Numbered from the stretch's first letter, positions 36,115 through 49,130 are shown. The stretch is 64,000 bases of DNA from Epiperipatus broadwayi (GCA_028023455.1 JAQFVV010012530.1:2023501-2087500), one strand, 5' to 3'. The notes: generated from the letters alone by a model not told the origin. Program-made: numbers and translations.

Positions 36115-37326
36115 CAATAACCGTAAATTTATACATATGCGAGAGACTCTCATTTTTAAATGATAAATAATAATAACAAAAAAAATATATATATCCAATC
36201 GGAAATAGAAAAGTTAATGATTTCAATGTTAATAAATATCTTAAAATAAACTTATATCTGCGTCTTCATTCTTCTCCTCTGGGCTGAGTGGGCTTCAAGT
36301 TAACTGGCTGTGTGGTGACGATTTCTTCCATTTAGTAAGGCGGCACTGGTCATCCTCCTGGGCGGTTGGAATTGGCGTGGTCACATCTGGGCAGCTTAGG
36401 ACAGAGACAGGGCGGTGCACTGACTAGTTGTCTACCCCACGGTCATTTTGCCGGAATCTCTAGTATATTGCTTCATATCCTCTTTTTTTATATATCTAAA
36501 TAGTAACGAGGATTATTTAATAAATTTTCATAGGCTGTCTCCAATAGTTATTCGAATCCACAAAGACAAGAGTTCTTAAAAGAACTGTATAAAAGATTTG
36601 TTCTAACGAATGTCACTAATAGTACTATTCATAAATGACTCTCTAAGTAGCTGATCGCTTGGAGAATTCTGGAGCAACGAACAGAATGACTTGCCCAGAA
36701 TGGCTGCCAACGAAAGACTGAATCTCACTGCCCTGATCAAACTATATCAATCCCACTAGCCCCCTGAGAAGCATGAATCAGCCAATCCTTTCAATTTATC
36801 TTATCATTTAGATTATAACATTCCTTATTGATTACTCAGACCACTTGCTCACAAAATCAATTCAAAAGAATTTTTAAAAAGATAACAGTTTAATTAAAGC
36901 ATTATCAAACATTTTGCTTTTGATCAGATTTTTGCACAAGCAATTAACATTCTTAGTTTACAGAATAAAATTAGTTTTTAGAAAAGTAATTAAAAAAAAA
37001 AATATGTACAATTATATTGGAACAATTGCTTTTCTCTATTTGAATTATTCAAGAAAGCCAAATACATAAAATAACATATCATAAGACGTATACAAAAAGG
37101 AAATATAAAACCAAAAAAATACATGAGTTTACTACAATATTTTCTATGTCAATTTCATATTATTTAAATTGGTGTGTGTGGGTATTTTAATGCTCGGACC
37201 ACTCCATTACTAAAATAGCACATTTATATATTTGTTGTGCTTAATATCTACAAATTCATAAATGTATCTGCTGTAATATTCTTTACAGCAGATTTTGTGC
37301 ATGGACATTTGATAATGCCTGGCACA
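36107..37326. repeat. Right arm of the palindromic element
   Basis: Inverted partner of 33572-34788. It ends GATAATGCCTGGCACA directly before the second ATAC. Confidence 0.9.
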
Positions 37327-37447
37327 ATACGTTTAACAAACATTTTAATTTTAGCGTTTAGTTTTTTTTTTAATACATTTATTTTTATTTGTGAACTTTA
37401 AGATTTTATTTTAAATTAATGTAACGGCATATTTATATATCGTTACA
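37327..37447 (-). repeat. LTR of copy A, downstream LTR, part 2
   Basis: Continues the LTR from the duplicated ATAC. It matches 39950-40070. In the minus orientation the LTR starts TGTAACGATATATAAATATG at 37447, with a second GTTAC shortly after, like the copy B start TGTAACGGGCAC. Confidence 0.85.
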
Positions 37448-38010
37448 TATCAGTAAACTTCCTCAAAAAAAATAAAAACATTAAAAAAAAAGAAAAAGAA
37501 TTTACTTAGTGTTAGTAATTACATTACACAAATTTATTATATATAAAAATTTCAAAAGGACAAAATCTTTTTTTTTTAAAAGACAAAACAGTAATTACAA
37601 ATATAATAATAAAAAAAATGTTGATTGATGATTCCTTACTACCAGCTAAATTTCTGCCCACTCCCTTCCTAATTTCTTTTCTTCTACTTTTAACTATTAC
37701 TTACACAAGTTGAATGATTAGATTTTAATTTAAACAAGTCTTTTTTTAAAAAAAATTATGATTTATATTTATTATTACGTTTTATTATTTAGATTTTAAT
37801 ATTAACGTTTTATTCCTCGCATTTATTTCTACATATGCGCAATTTTTCTTACTGGCAGTACCTTTAAGACAAAATTTCAAACTGTAACTCCATGTCAATA
37901 CAACAAATATATTTATACTAATTTCAAAAAAATATTATGGGCATGATTCACTTTTAAAATTCTCAGGGCACTCGTATTTATTAAAGATCGGCCCAAGTTG
38001 GGTAGCCAGT
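37448..38010 (-). other. Internal region of LTR element copy A
   Basis: About 563 bp without coding potential. It is homologous along part of its length to the reverse complement of 54229-54956, for example in the GCGCAA...CTGGCAGT block. The primer-site-like sequence is the minus strand of 37992-38008. Confidence 0.7.
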
Positions 38011-40070
38011 TATAATGATCCAAAAGAAAGTGGAGATCAAATCTAACTGCAATCTACGATATCTCACTACACAGGCATCATCTAGGCATTTGAGCCTAGA
38101 AATATTTATAAAGTAGGCAGATATGCGCTGTTAAGATTCCACTTTATTTAAATATTCAGATCATTAGCCCAAGTCACTAGCTCAGGGAGTAGCAGAGATA
38201 ATAAAATATAATTTTATATCTTAAATATAAAAAAAAATAAAAGCCACTGCCAGTAAATAACAAACAAATATTTATTTACGCACATATAAGATCATTCTAA
38301 ATTTGAGGAATAAGTTTAACATTTTAGATTTTTATATTAATCTTTAATTTTACATTTAAAAAGATTGCAATGAGTTTAATATTTATTTAGTGAGTCGAGT
38401 ATGAATAGACTACATAGATCTGCATTTGAAAAGAAAATATTCTTTCCCTTATTTAACCTTAGGCCAAAAGTTCGCAGTCAAACCGGCGCCAATCCATCTG
38501 ATACATTTATGTATTCAATGTAGAATGAAAATACGACAACACAAAATACTATACTGTCAGGAATGTACATCTGAACAGTAAGTAGAGTTAGAGAAGACAT
38601 TGTCTCTCCACCAACAGGAATGCTACATCTGTTGGCGAGTAGAACAATAAACAAAAAACTCCAAAGGAATGGACTGTCATCCTTTGCCGACTTACAAACC
38701 CATCCAAAGGCAAACAGAAGGTGTGTGGCATATATATACAATCCTGCCTGTAGCGGATCTCAAACTACATCTACTAATTACACAAATATATCCAATCCAT
38801 TGAGCTAATTCAACTATGAAACGAATAACCTAAGATTACCCTCCCTTAAACTATATATATATAACTTTACAAATCTATATAGCCATTCATGCCTGACTTA
38901 AATTTAACATTTAGATATGTTTGCATAGTTGAATTTTATACAGTTTTATAATGTTGAGTATAGATCGGCTGCATAGATTCCACGGTTAAAATGTTCCAGA
39001 ATAAACATAACTGATCAAAATACAAAGTCATCGATAACGTCAATTGCAGAGGGAATACAAGAAGCCCAAGTAGCATTCAACATAAGATGCTGCAATGACA
39101 CTAATGACCTATATATTCCAATCGAATATGAAACAGCAACACAATTAACCGCTAACAAATCCATGCAACGTCTATACCCAACTTGAATTTCATGCATTTA
39201 AATAATTTATACAATAAGAAAAAAAAATGGAAATGATTTTTATCAAAAGCAAAACATATAAAATTAAACATTACCAATTGATTTTAAACTTAAAAGTCAG
39301 ATAGAAGTTTATAAGCTTGAACGAAAGTTCTTAATTATTTTTAAATTTTAGAGTTCATGTCAATAGCTTACAGTAGAAGAATTACTGCTCTTGATGTAAA
39401 TTTCCACAGAGTCTTTATTTGAAAACCCGGTCAGATGTTCCGGAGGTAGCATTAGCTGGTTCATTTTGGATCACAGTCAGTTCATTTTTTTTAAAAATAA
39501 GTGGGAGAGAACGACAAGTGCATCTTGTTGTTCGTCTCACCAAATCAAGTTTGAAACTGTCAGGAAACTGAATATTTCTCTTTTTATAATCCTCCTATGG
39601 ATTCCATGAACAAAAACGTCACTGTTCCATTTTTTCGTTATGGTCCAGGCCTTTATTTGCTGCTTCTATATTGGACAAGCTAATTCTTTATTTCTTATCT
39701 AATTTTCATCTGACTTTTTAATTACACAAGAGCCCAAGGCTAGCTTGCTTTTCAATTAAGAAACAATCATTTCCATTTACAGATTACAGGAATTAATTAA
39801 TACCTGTTTTTATTTTAACTTACATTATTTCTTTATTAAAATATTTTTATATTTAAATCTTGTATTTTTTTATCAAAAAAGTATGTTCAAATACTTTTTT
39901 TTATTTATAAAAAAAAATTTTTTTTAAAGTTTTGAATCTGTGCGAATATATACGTTTAACAAACATTTTAATTTTAGCGTTTAGTTTTTTTTTTAATACA
40001 TTTATTTTTATTTGCAAACTTTAAGATTTTATTTTAAATTAATGTAACGGCATATTTATATATTGTTGCA
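38011..40070 (-). repeat. LTR of copy A, upstream LTR (intact)
   Basis: Complete 2060 bp LTR. In the minus orientation it starts TGCAAC (variant of TGTAAC) at 40070 and ends GGATCATTATA at 38011, followed by AC and the primer-site-like TGG. It keeps the uninterrupted ATAC target at 39950-39953 and a TATA box at 39581-39588. Confidence 0.85.
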
Positions 40071-41498
40071 ATATGTATATTGTAATGGCTGGAGAATACA
40101 CAGATGTCATAATCCGAAAATACATTTGGATACCTCTATCAACTTCAACAATCAGCTGGTTCGACCCCAATGTATAATCAACTTACACCAAGTTTATATG
40201 TGCTGGTACACCTATCTTTCATATCCCAAAGTTGATAGTGCCAAATGTAATGGTCCAGTCTATTCACATATATAGGGGAAAAAGAGCAAGATCACATCTA
40301 ACTACTGTCGGACCTAGGGTCTTCATGTATGATGCTAGAGATAACATGATGGAGTATTTGACTCATGATTACATCTATCTTTAACAGACTAGCGTAAGGA
40401 TTATCTATCAAATCTACATGTAACCTAAATCAGTTCATCTAACATCTCACCACTCTTTTTCATAATCATTGCCTCAGATATTCGAACTCAGAAAGAATTC
40501 ACATTCGCCTCTCTTAACAGGGATGTACCTATGCAAACTTTTAATCAACAACTAAAATAACTCATTCTATCTGTTAGAAAGAAATAACCTTTATTTAACA
40601 TTTTCTTACATGCTTATTAAACAGTAATGTGTGTGTGCATGTGTAAAAACACTGGTTATAGGATTGAATGTAAATGCTGGATCAACAAAACTTCAGAGAC
40701 CTTGTCAATTAACAAAACTTCATAATATTTATTTACAAAAACAAAATATATTCAAAACATAAAACAAATTATCAATCACTGTAGAAAAGAAAATTAAAAA
40801 TAAATAAATTTACAAGTGCAACTAAATTATTTGGATATATTCTTCTGTATTTATTACTTTTATGTCTATGATGAGTATCTATCATTTTGCTAATTAAACA
40901 ATTTAAAACTATTTACCCTTACTTCCCATGATAGACACCCATAATATAGACATCTATATATCCAAATTAATGAAAAAGTTTTTAATTAAAAGTGAGATTG
41001 CTAACTCAATGAAAATTTAAATTCAACTCCAGATGCAGTATGTAGTTTTAAGTGTGGAAAAATAAAATAATAAAACAATGCATGATATGATAGAACAGAA
41101 AATTATAAAGAATATTAGTTTAAAAGCATTAATCATTTATTCATTATAAAGATCTTAACCTTTAAGTTGTTTATTTTGTTTAAATCCTGTAGATAATTTA
41201 ATGGCCACAAAAATACAAAATACGGTTTTTGGACGTATCATGCATCATCTCTTGGTCAATTTTGGTCACAATTTCTTCATTTTAGGCTTATTTTATAGGA
41301 AATTCAAAATTTAAAATTGTAGTTCTGAAAACATCTGCATATAGCATTATATTTTGAAAAAAAAAATCAATTTTTCATGCTAGCTATACAGTATCTTTTC
41401 TCTGATTGGATGCCAACCAAATCTGGAAATTGTCTTGTAGGAGTGTTTCTAAATGACAAATTCAGAAACTAAACGAAGATGTTCTACACATTCATAAT
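40071..41498. other. Unrecognised AT-rich region with a dispersed repeat
   Basis: 40286-40325 and 40470-40530 resemble 6020-6057 and 6129-6180. A TGTAATGG start at 40081 could be another LTR-like terminus, but no matching end was found. Nothing else was recognised. Confidence 0.4.
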
Positions 41499-41858
41499 TA
41501 ATTTTGATGTAAATAATTATATTTATTGTAATTTTTTACATTCATAAATAAGATTTTACATTACTTTATCGAAATATAAAGTTTGATTTGGAAAATTTTT
41601 AATATTACAAGAAAAATAAGCTTGTGAATATAATCATTTTTGAAAAGAGTTTTTTATAATGTAGCAACTCTAATTTGAATAGTAGATGGTTCTAAATAAA
41701 ATCTTTTACGCATTTGTATTTTGAAGTAAATAATTATATTTATAGTAATTTTTTATGTTTATAAATAAGATTTTACATTACTTTATCAAAATATAAAGTT
41801 TGATTCAGAAAATTTTTAACATTATAAGAAAAATAAGCTCGTGAATATAATCATTTTT
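41499..41858 (+). repeat. Tandem duplication, ~217 bp offset
   Basis: 41499-41640 and 41717-41858 are similar copies sharing AAATAATTATATTTAT, AAATAAGATTTTACATTAC, AATATAAAGTTTGATT and GTGAATATAATCATTTTT. It is non-coding. Confidence 0.75.
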
Positions 41859-43623
41859 ACAAGAAAAATAAATTGGGAATGATAACTCTTCAGAAAAGTA
41901 AATTATTTTGACAGGTAGAAATTGAATAATGACACCAGTGATTGGTTCAAATATAATTCTTTTGTTTTATCACTGGCTATTTTTTAAATGTTTTTCCTTA
42001 TATTTTTCTTCAGTTATTAAAATTATTTTTAATTTTTCATTACATTTAACCAATTTGAATCTAAAATTATTCAATTTTTGGAAGCTGAATTAAAAAAATT
42101 CTGTGTATTTTAGATTAATATTTTAACAATAAAAACCAACTGGAAATGAAACTGGTGAATAATATTATTCTCAGATTTAAGTAATGAACCAATACAAAAA
42201 TTAGACAAAGATTAACTCTGTTAAATAAGTTAAAAGAATCAGTTAAAAAGTTAAGAATACTATTAGTAAAACATATAATATAAATAGTCATGTTATGTTG
42301 TGGCATTGGTTATTTCAGTAACTTTAAAAGAGAAAAACTCTTACCAGTTAAGTATTCTGTTTGGGCACTCAATTTCATATTCATAGATGAAAATCAAGTA
42401 TTTGGTCAGAAAGTAAATTACCTAGATTTTATTAAAAACAAAAAGAAAAAGACTTTTCAACCTTCTCCCCTACTCTCTTGACACTTTCTTATGATGGACT
42501 GTTCCATATTGAATTATCATTAGTACTTCCCAAATATAAGATTGAAATAAACTAAAATAAAAATACAAATCTATACAAAAGAAAATAAAACATAATTTTA
42601 CAATATTTTATGAATCAATATGATCAGGCACCATTTCTTTCAGAGTCCTTCTTACATAAATAGTTCTTACAATTTATGCATTTTTTATTATAGATGTTGA
42701 GAACTCCTTATTGATTCTAAATAGCACATTCTGAACTTATTTAAATTGGCAGTGGATGGTTTTTTGTGTTACTCCTCACATAGATTTCCATCTTGTGTGG
42801 ATCCAGCTTATCAGGCACTTAAATTTTAGACAATTAAATATTCATTTTCACATGGCCATAGTGGATAAAAATGCTCCACCTGAAAACAATTAATCACTCT
42901 AGCCAAAGTATGTCACATTCTAACTATATACACAGGCTTATATAAATATATATGCAGTTCACATTTAATAAAAATATATTTATATATAGAATACAGCTAT
43001 TTACTGTTTGTACTATTGGCTATATAAACTTTAAACTGAACAAATCATTCTAATTTCTTTTTTAGTTTCTTTAAAAAAATCATAATACTTTTTTTAAAAA
43101 TTTAAATTGATAAATTATTTTAACTTATCCGATTATTGAATTAGAATAAGAATGTTCTATTCACTTTCTTTACTCTTATTCTGAATGGAAATAAATAGAA
43201 AAACAATACTGCTTTAAAAAATGTCCATTTTGCAAAAAAATATTATTAAAATAATTGCTTCAATAAAATGACTTTTTATATCAAAATGCAGAATAATAAA
43301 GAAGAATGGTTTTTAATTGTTTTCCTTTTTATATAGGCATTATTTCCATTGTTTTAAACCTAGCACATTCCTATTGTTATATTTTTAAAATATTTTTATT
43401 ATCAATTCATTTTAAAAAATAACAGAATATTATTATTATTATCTTTTTCTTACATTCAATTATTTAGTATAATACTTGACTTTTTTATTGCTATGATGTC
43501 TTTTCATTTAAGTCATTGTCTATATTTAATATAATCAACATAATACAATAAATATGTACAATTTTTTTATCAAGGTTTATATTTTCTTAAACAATAAAAT
43601 TTTATTACTAATATATATATATA
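41859..43623. other. AT-rich stretch, nothing recognised
   Basis: Low-complexity A/T sequence with short incidental open frames. No terminus, repeat partner or protein motif was seen. Confidence 0.45.
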
Positions 43624-43797
43624 TGTTTTTTACTTAAATTACCCATCATTCCTAGTACTTAATATATAGTTAGTACACTGTTATAACTATTTAAGCATTT
43701 ATATTTTTTGATCTTTACATTCTAATTAAAGAAAAAACAATCCAATATTTCAGGTGGCTAAAGTTTGTTGTGAGTGCAATCTTGAGCTACCCTCACA
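43624..43797. mobile_element. Possible short TG...CA insertion in (TA)n
   Basis: Starts TGTTTTTTACTTAAATT after a TA tract and ends GAGCTACCCTCACA before another TA tract. The last ~20 bases resemble the sequence ending at about 7938. The target duplication cannot be separated from the TA repeat. Confidence 0.25.
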
Positions 43798-43815
43798 ATA
43801 TATATATACATCCTT

Positions 43816-44121
43816 TTATATGAATTTGTAGAAATTTTGTAATATTAGTGCTGATAATCCAAAGGAGATACTTTGATTTCTCTTTTGAGGCTTTGAAGAA
43901 ACTAAAAAAGACAAATTGTTAATGTCTACTCTATAATTCTTAAAAACACTTACGTGATTTTTCATATAGTAAATGAATGTGGATGGTGAATTTATTGGAT
44001 TTTTATCTCTGAGTTTAAAATCAAGAAAGTCTATAATATTTCTTCTAAATTGCTGGATAGTCTTTAACAAAAATATCAGTTTTCTCTTGAAGCCAAGATG
44101 AATATGTGCTACCCCTATCAT
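43816..44121 (-). pseudogene. Possible remnant of an hAT/ZBED-like transposase
   Basis: A 101-codon frame contains FLDFKLRDKNPINSPSTF, then YYMKNHVSVFKNYRV. The pattern of a short leucine-rich helix, L-x-L/K-L-R-D-K-N and a lysine-rich helix is reminiscent of the linker before the C-terminal domain in domesticated hAT-type transposases. No catalytic residues or BED finger are visible, and the flanking frames are closed. The resemblance is by style only. Confidence 0.25.
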
Positions 44122-44817
44122 TTTTTTCTTCCTCAGGCACAGTAAGGAAATAGTGCTTCAGCTTTGTTTCATTATTCTTCAGTCAAATCTGCTGCTTTGT
44201 TCCAAACCATGAACAATACAACTGAAAGAACCTTGGATGGAGTGGTTAGTTTTTTATCTGCTATGTTCTATAATCTTTGGCAAATCTGTATGAGACTTGG
44301 AAGTTTTTTCAAGTAATTGCAGCTTTCCTGAGCAGTCTTAAGACTTTTCTAGTGTTCTCGGCTGATCCTTGAAAGTCCAATATTGATCAGTAAATGGGTG
44401 AGTGTTGGCCATTCCTACATAACTAGTACAAATTTCAAGATAATCTTGCTGTGCGGCTGTGTAAATGTAAAGTTTAAATCAGGCATTTGCCACCCACAGA
44501 AATACAATTATAATACAATAGTATTTTCATTTTTTTAAATCTGCCTGCAAATAATCACCTGACTGATGAGAATTAATCTGACATCTTTATTCTCCAGCAA
44601 AAAGTAGGCAGATAATCCAGGCTATACAACAAAACATGTAATCACTTTATTACTGTCCAAAAAGGTAATGTACCCTAAAGATGGAAAATACATAGACAAC
44701 TACCATTATAATACACATTATATGATCTTCAACAATACCTAAATAAGATGCTCATGTAATTACAATTCAGTATTCAATGACTATAAATCTGTTATTTAAA
44801 CACCTTGTGTGATTTGA
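44122..44817. other. Unrecognised stretch
   Basis: Slightly less AT-rich than average, with no open frame continuing the neighbouring transposase-like piece and no repeat partner found. Confidence 0.4.
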
Positions 44818-44890
44818 TGGTTTGGCATAGTTGTTAGTGCATTCGACAGGATCGGAAGGTCCCAGGATAGATTCTGGTGCTCAAACTTCT
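44818..44890 (+). repeat. tRNA-derived SINE head
   Basis: Box-A-like TGGCATAGTTGTTAGTGC (44823-44840) and degenerate box-B-like GGATAGATTCTGG (44865-44877), spaced as in a tRNA. The stems are not conserved, so it is not a functional tRNA gene. Confidence 0.4.
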
Positions 44891-45087
44891 TATGACTCTC
44901 AAGCAATAAAATCATGTCTTTTTAATAAAAAACATATTTTCTTTCTTTTTTTTTTTTTGCATTTTTTCCAACTATAAAAAAAATTCCAATTCTAACCTAG
45001 CTTGAACCCCATTGATAAAGTAGGCTAATAAACTGTCAATGAGATTTTTAAAAATAATAATAATACAAGCTCAATATATTATAATTT

Positions 45088-45165
45088 CAAAGGACTTATG
45101 GTGTAAAGAGTATTGCAGCCATCGGTTTTGCACAAGGTCTGGATTCAAATCCCAGTCAGATGTGA
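45088..45165 (+). repeat. tRNA-derived SINE head
   Basis: Box-A-like TATGGTGTAAAGAGTATTGC followed ~25 nt later by a good box B, GGATTCAAATCCCAG (45141-45155). The same orientation and ~270 bp spacing to the head at 44818 could mean two insertions of one family. Confidence 0.45.
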
Positions 45166-46149
45166 ACTTTAATTATTTTTTTCAGGTTAATGTCCCATAG
45201 TTAATTCAACTAATTATTCAATGAAATTAGTGTTTAACTATTGTTATCTAAAAGGTAAGCAATGATAGAAAAATATTCAGCTTTTTATCCGCCTAATGAG
45301 TTCTACTTTATTCTTTACAATTCATATGGCCAGCAAGGGTGAGGGGTAATTAGGGCCTATTACAGTAAGCTTTGACCCTACAATTGGTTATTTAAAGTGT
45401 ATTTTTATCTACTTATTATTCGATAATAATATTTATAATTGGCTTAAAGTGCGAGACCGAAAATCAATTAAATTTTTTTTTTTTTAAAAAAAAATCTTAT
45501 TGTAATCTTGTAAAATGTTGCTATATTTAGAAAGTAAAATCATAAAATCTAATTAGGAGAAATATTTGTCGCAAACACTTCAATATATATTTTAAAAAAA
45601 GAATTGCAGCTTATTTTTTAATTACACTATCGCAATAAACTGTTGTTATTAAATACAGCAAGTACAAAAAGGCGATTTTTTTTATACATATATAAAATAT
45701 ACTTTATATTAAAAAGAAAAAAAAGCTAACATTTTTATTGCATTTCAACCTCCCAGTTAGAAAAGTTGTTATGAAAACTGGATCAAAATGTCAATTTGCT
45801 TCAAGAAAAAAAAAGATGAAAAATCTGTTTAACGATCATGGAGATAAAAATCCAAATATAAAAAGAATGAGAGAAAGAAAGTTAACCTACGCATTTTAAA
45901 AAGTAAAGTTAATATCATTGACAAATTTCAGAGATTATTTGAAATATTGATTTTACTAGTTTCAAAATGCAGAATATATAGATATTTGAAAAAATTAATA
46001 AATCAAGTACAACAATAAGTCAGTATTTTTGATAATTATCAAAAAAATTAACAAAAAAAAACAACAAGTCAGTATAGTATAGAAATCAGCTATTTGATGA
46101 ACTCCATCACTTGCTGAATTGTGGACATTCTTATTTGGCTATAAAGACG

Positions 46150-46150
<1 letters not shown>
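45166..46150. other. AT-rich stretch, nothing recognised
   Basis: Homopolymer-rich sequence with no motif, repeat partner or open frame of note. Confidence 0.45.
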
Positions 46151-46842
<692 letters not shown>

Positions 46843-46994
46843 AAAAATTATTGCAAAACTTTAATTATTTCTCAAGTATTAATTAGAACTAATTAACATA
46901 TTTTTTTGCCTTTTGTAATATCATGACTGTTGCTCCATAAATTAATCTACATATATGCTATAATAATATTACAGATGTCTGTTTAATTGCTACT

Positions 46995-47090
46995 GTCCAC
47001 TGGGCATCAAAAGTGGCAGAGCTGGGTTGTAATCAAAGAATTGGGAGATCCACAATTTACTGCCCTATCACTGCACCAAACCATTTAGAG
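46995..47090 (-). repeat. tRNA-derived SINE head
   Basis: The minus strand reads TGGTGCAGTGATAGGG (box A) and, about 25 nt later, CTTTGATTACAACCCAG (degenerate box B). Orientation is opposite to the heads at 44.8 and 45.1 kb. Confidence 0.4.
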
Positions 47091-47309
47091 CAAAAACAAT
47101 AAATTAATTTAATATATTGAGATGCATTAGTCTTATGTCATATAATCATGTATATGAAATCTTAAGTGTGTGTGCATATATTAAATGCAATCAGTCTGAC
47201 AATTTTACTTTAACTCTTGGCCTGGGATAGTTGGCTTTCATTAGCTACTATTCTAAGTAAAGTGCTTTCTAATTAAGTAATTATATTAAATATTTCTATA
47301 TATATATAT

Positions 47310-49130
47310 TGTGATGATCGCACATACTGCGGTCACACATGTATATGTAAAACATACAAAACTTAGAAATGTTTGGGTTGGAAATAAATAAATAAATAAA
47401 GAAAGAAAAACGAGCTTAAAAAATTAATAAAATCAAGAAATGTTGAAAATTAATAAAACAAAGGAAAAGAGAGGGAACTAGAGTTACCAAGATCGTTATC
47501 TTTTGCTATTCAAAGTCTGAATTTCGAGAAAAGTAAAATATTAAATTATAATATTCAAAGCATAAGCTAGAAAAATTAAAGCAGAAAAGAAACCTAAAGA
47601 AAACATGTAGTAAATATGATTGTGGGGAAAATAAAGTTTAAAGGAAAAACTTCGGTAGCGTGGAAAAAAAAAAAACCTAGAAATTTAATATGTTCAGAAA
47701 GATAAGAATCTATGTTTCAAAGTACACCTTTGACGATAAACGAAATGCGGGTTTTATGGAGTATAGTTAAAGCATGAGTTTAAATAAAAATAAATGATCG
47801 TCGAAATTTAAATTTAAATGAAAAAAAAAACATATACTAAAATTTGTGTAATTAATTAAAGAAAATAAAGAAATAAGTAAAATGTAAATAGTGCTATAAA
47901 ATCATATAAAATAAGTTTAAATATGGCCGAAGGCATAGCATGGAAGGTGTCAACAACAAGTGGAAACAAAGAATCCGAAGGACAAAGGACCATTGGAATG
48001 TTTTAATTAAAAAGGAGGTTAGGTGGAAAGCTAGAGAGATTGTAGGAGAGATTAGAGCTTGAGACTTTGAGTCGAGAAGGTGAAAGTTTGCGGCTCCAAG
48101 AATCAATCGATATAGCTAGCCAATATGACATCTACTATCAGTGCCTCACATACTATGGCTGGCTAAGGCCTTCATGATCGCTGGTCGATCCGGACCGTCT
48201 GTACCAATGGTTCTGCAATAATGTAACAACTGCTGTAGTAATGCCTGCCTGTGGATTCCTGTAGTTGCCCTGCTTGTGATGCCTCATCCTCCGTGCCTGA
48301 ATAACCAAGAAGCTACACACCGCCAAATATGATAGGCGACTGTCCCTCCTAAAGAAGTGGAGAAAATCCACGTGATGGTCGACCACATTGGAAGGAACTC
48401 AAAGACTAAACCCTAGGTAACTTGAATATTATTTTATAAATCGTCATAAGTGCACTTAAATTCAATAGACAATGGCCAAATGCCTTTCCTGAATGATAAT
48501 GACATTCTCTTATGATAGACAGTGAGTCTAACAATTATAAATGTGAAAGCATTTATAAGAATTTCAATTAGTTATTTTAAGTATTCATTTATTGTTAGAA
48601 TTTCAAATATTTTTCCTTATAGCACTATCAAAATATAATATGTTTAAATTTATGTTAATATTTCTTATGTCTTTTTTTATCAAAGCTAATTATTTTTATT
48701 ATTAAAAAATGTATTAATTTATCTAAATCTGTCTCACCTCGTTCTTCGCCACTCCAAAAAATAGTTTAACATTAGAGAGGGGAGAGGGTAACTATTATTC
48801 ATGTTGATATTCCTTTTTTTTAGTTATTAAATTAGCACGTGAAACGTTGGTGGTGCAGTGTTTTAGCCCGTAAAATTTATAAATTAGCCAAGTGCTGTAA
48901 CAGTAATATCTTACAGCAGTCGGGAGAAAGCTGATCGGGAAAAACAGTCTGGAAGCTATATCCGTATAGCTGACAGATTCGGTCAGGTACGGAAATCGAT
49001 TCGTTTATTTCCGTATTTCTCTCTGCTTGAGGTAGCGGAAAGTGGACGATTTTTGAATTAGAAGAATTCCCCATTACATGTTTTAAGTGAAAGGGAAGTT
49101 GGAGCTTTCGATTGTCCCGTGCCCGTTACA
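47310..49130. mobile_element. Candidate solo LTR, 1.82 kb
   Basis: Begins TGTGATGATCGCACATAC after (TA)n and ends TCCCGTGCCCGTTACA before (TA)n. ATAT lies directly on both sides (47306-47309 and 49131-49134). It contains a GC-richer block at about 48150-48390. The TGT...ACA ends, 4 bp duplication and lack of coding capacity suit a solo LTR formed by recombination. The target is TA repeat, so the duplication is only weak support. The LTR strand is undecided. Confidence 0.5.

Larger units (their letters stand above)
33572..37326. mobile_element. 3.76 kb palindromic element inserted in an LTR
   Basis: It starts TGTGCCAGGCATTATC and ends with the exact reverse complement, flanked by ATAC at 33568-33571 and 37327-37330. 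The uninterrupted LTR at 39950-39953 has one ATAC, so the boundaries and the 4 bp duplication are certain. Arms 33572-34788 and 36107-37326 (~1.22 kb) are nearly identical inverted copies. The centre holds a ~510 bp direct repeat and a ~286 bp spacer. There are no domains or long ORFs. TG...CA ends and a 4 bp duplication resemble LTR integration, but with inverted instead of direct termini. It is either a giant foldback transposon or an integrated palindromic retroelement cDNA. Confidence 0.85.
31630..40070 (-). mobile_element. Non-autonomous LTR retroelement, copy A, with a nested insertion
   Basis: Two direct copies of a ~2.1 kb LTR (31630-37447 interrupted, and 38011-40070) flank only ~563 bp. 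In the minus orientation the element reads TG...TATA, with ATAT on both outer sides (31626-31629 and 40071-40074) as a 4 bp duplication. A primer-site-like TGGCTACCCAACTTGGG begins two bases inside the upstream LTR. The interior has no gag, protease, reverse transcriptase or integrase, so the element would be mobilised by proteins in trans. The 4 bp duplication and TGTAAC start are compatible with Ty3/Gypsy integration. No convincing polypurine tract was seen before the downstream LTR. Confidence 0.8.

Noticed and set aside
35912-36226. 104-codon minus-strand frame in the palindrome
   Set aside because: It spans the direct-repeat/arm junction, has no recognisable motif, and its partner in the other repeat copy ends differently.
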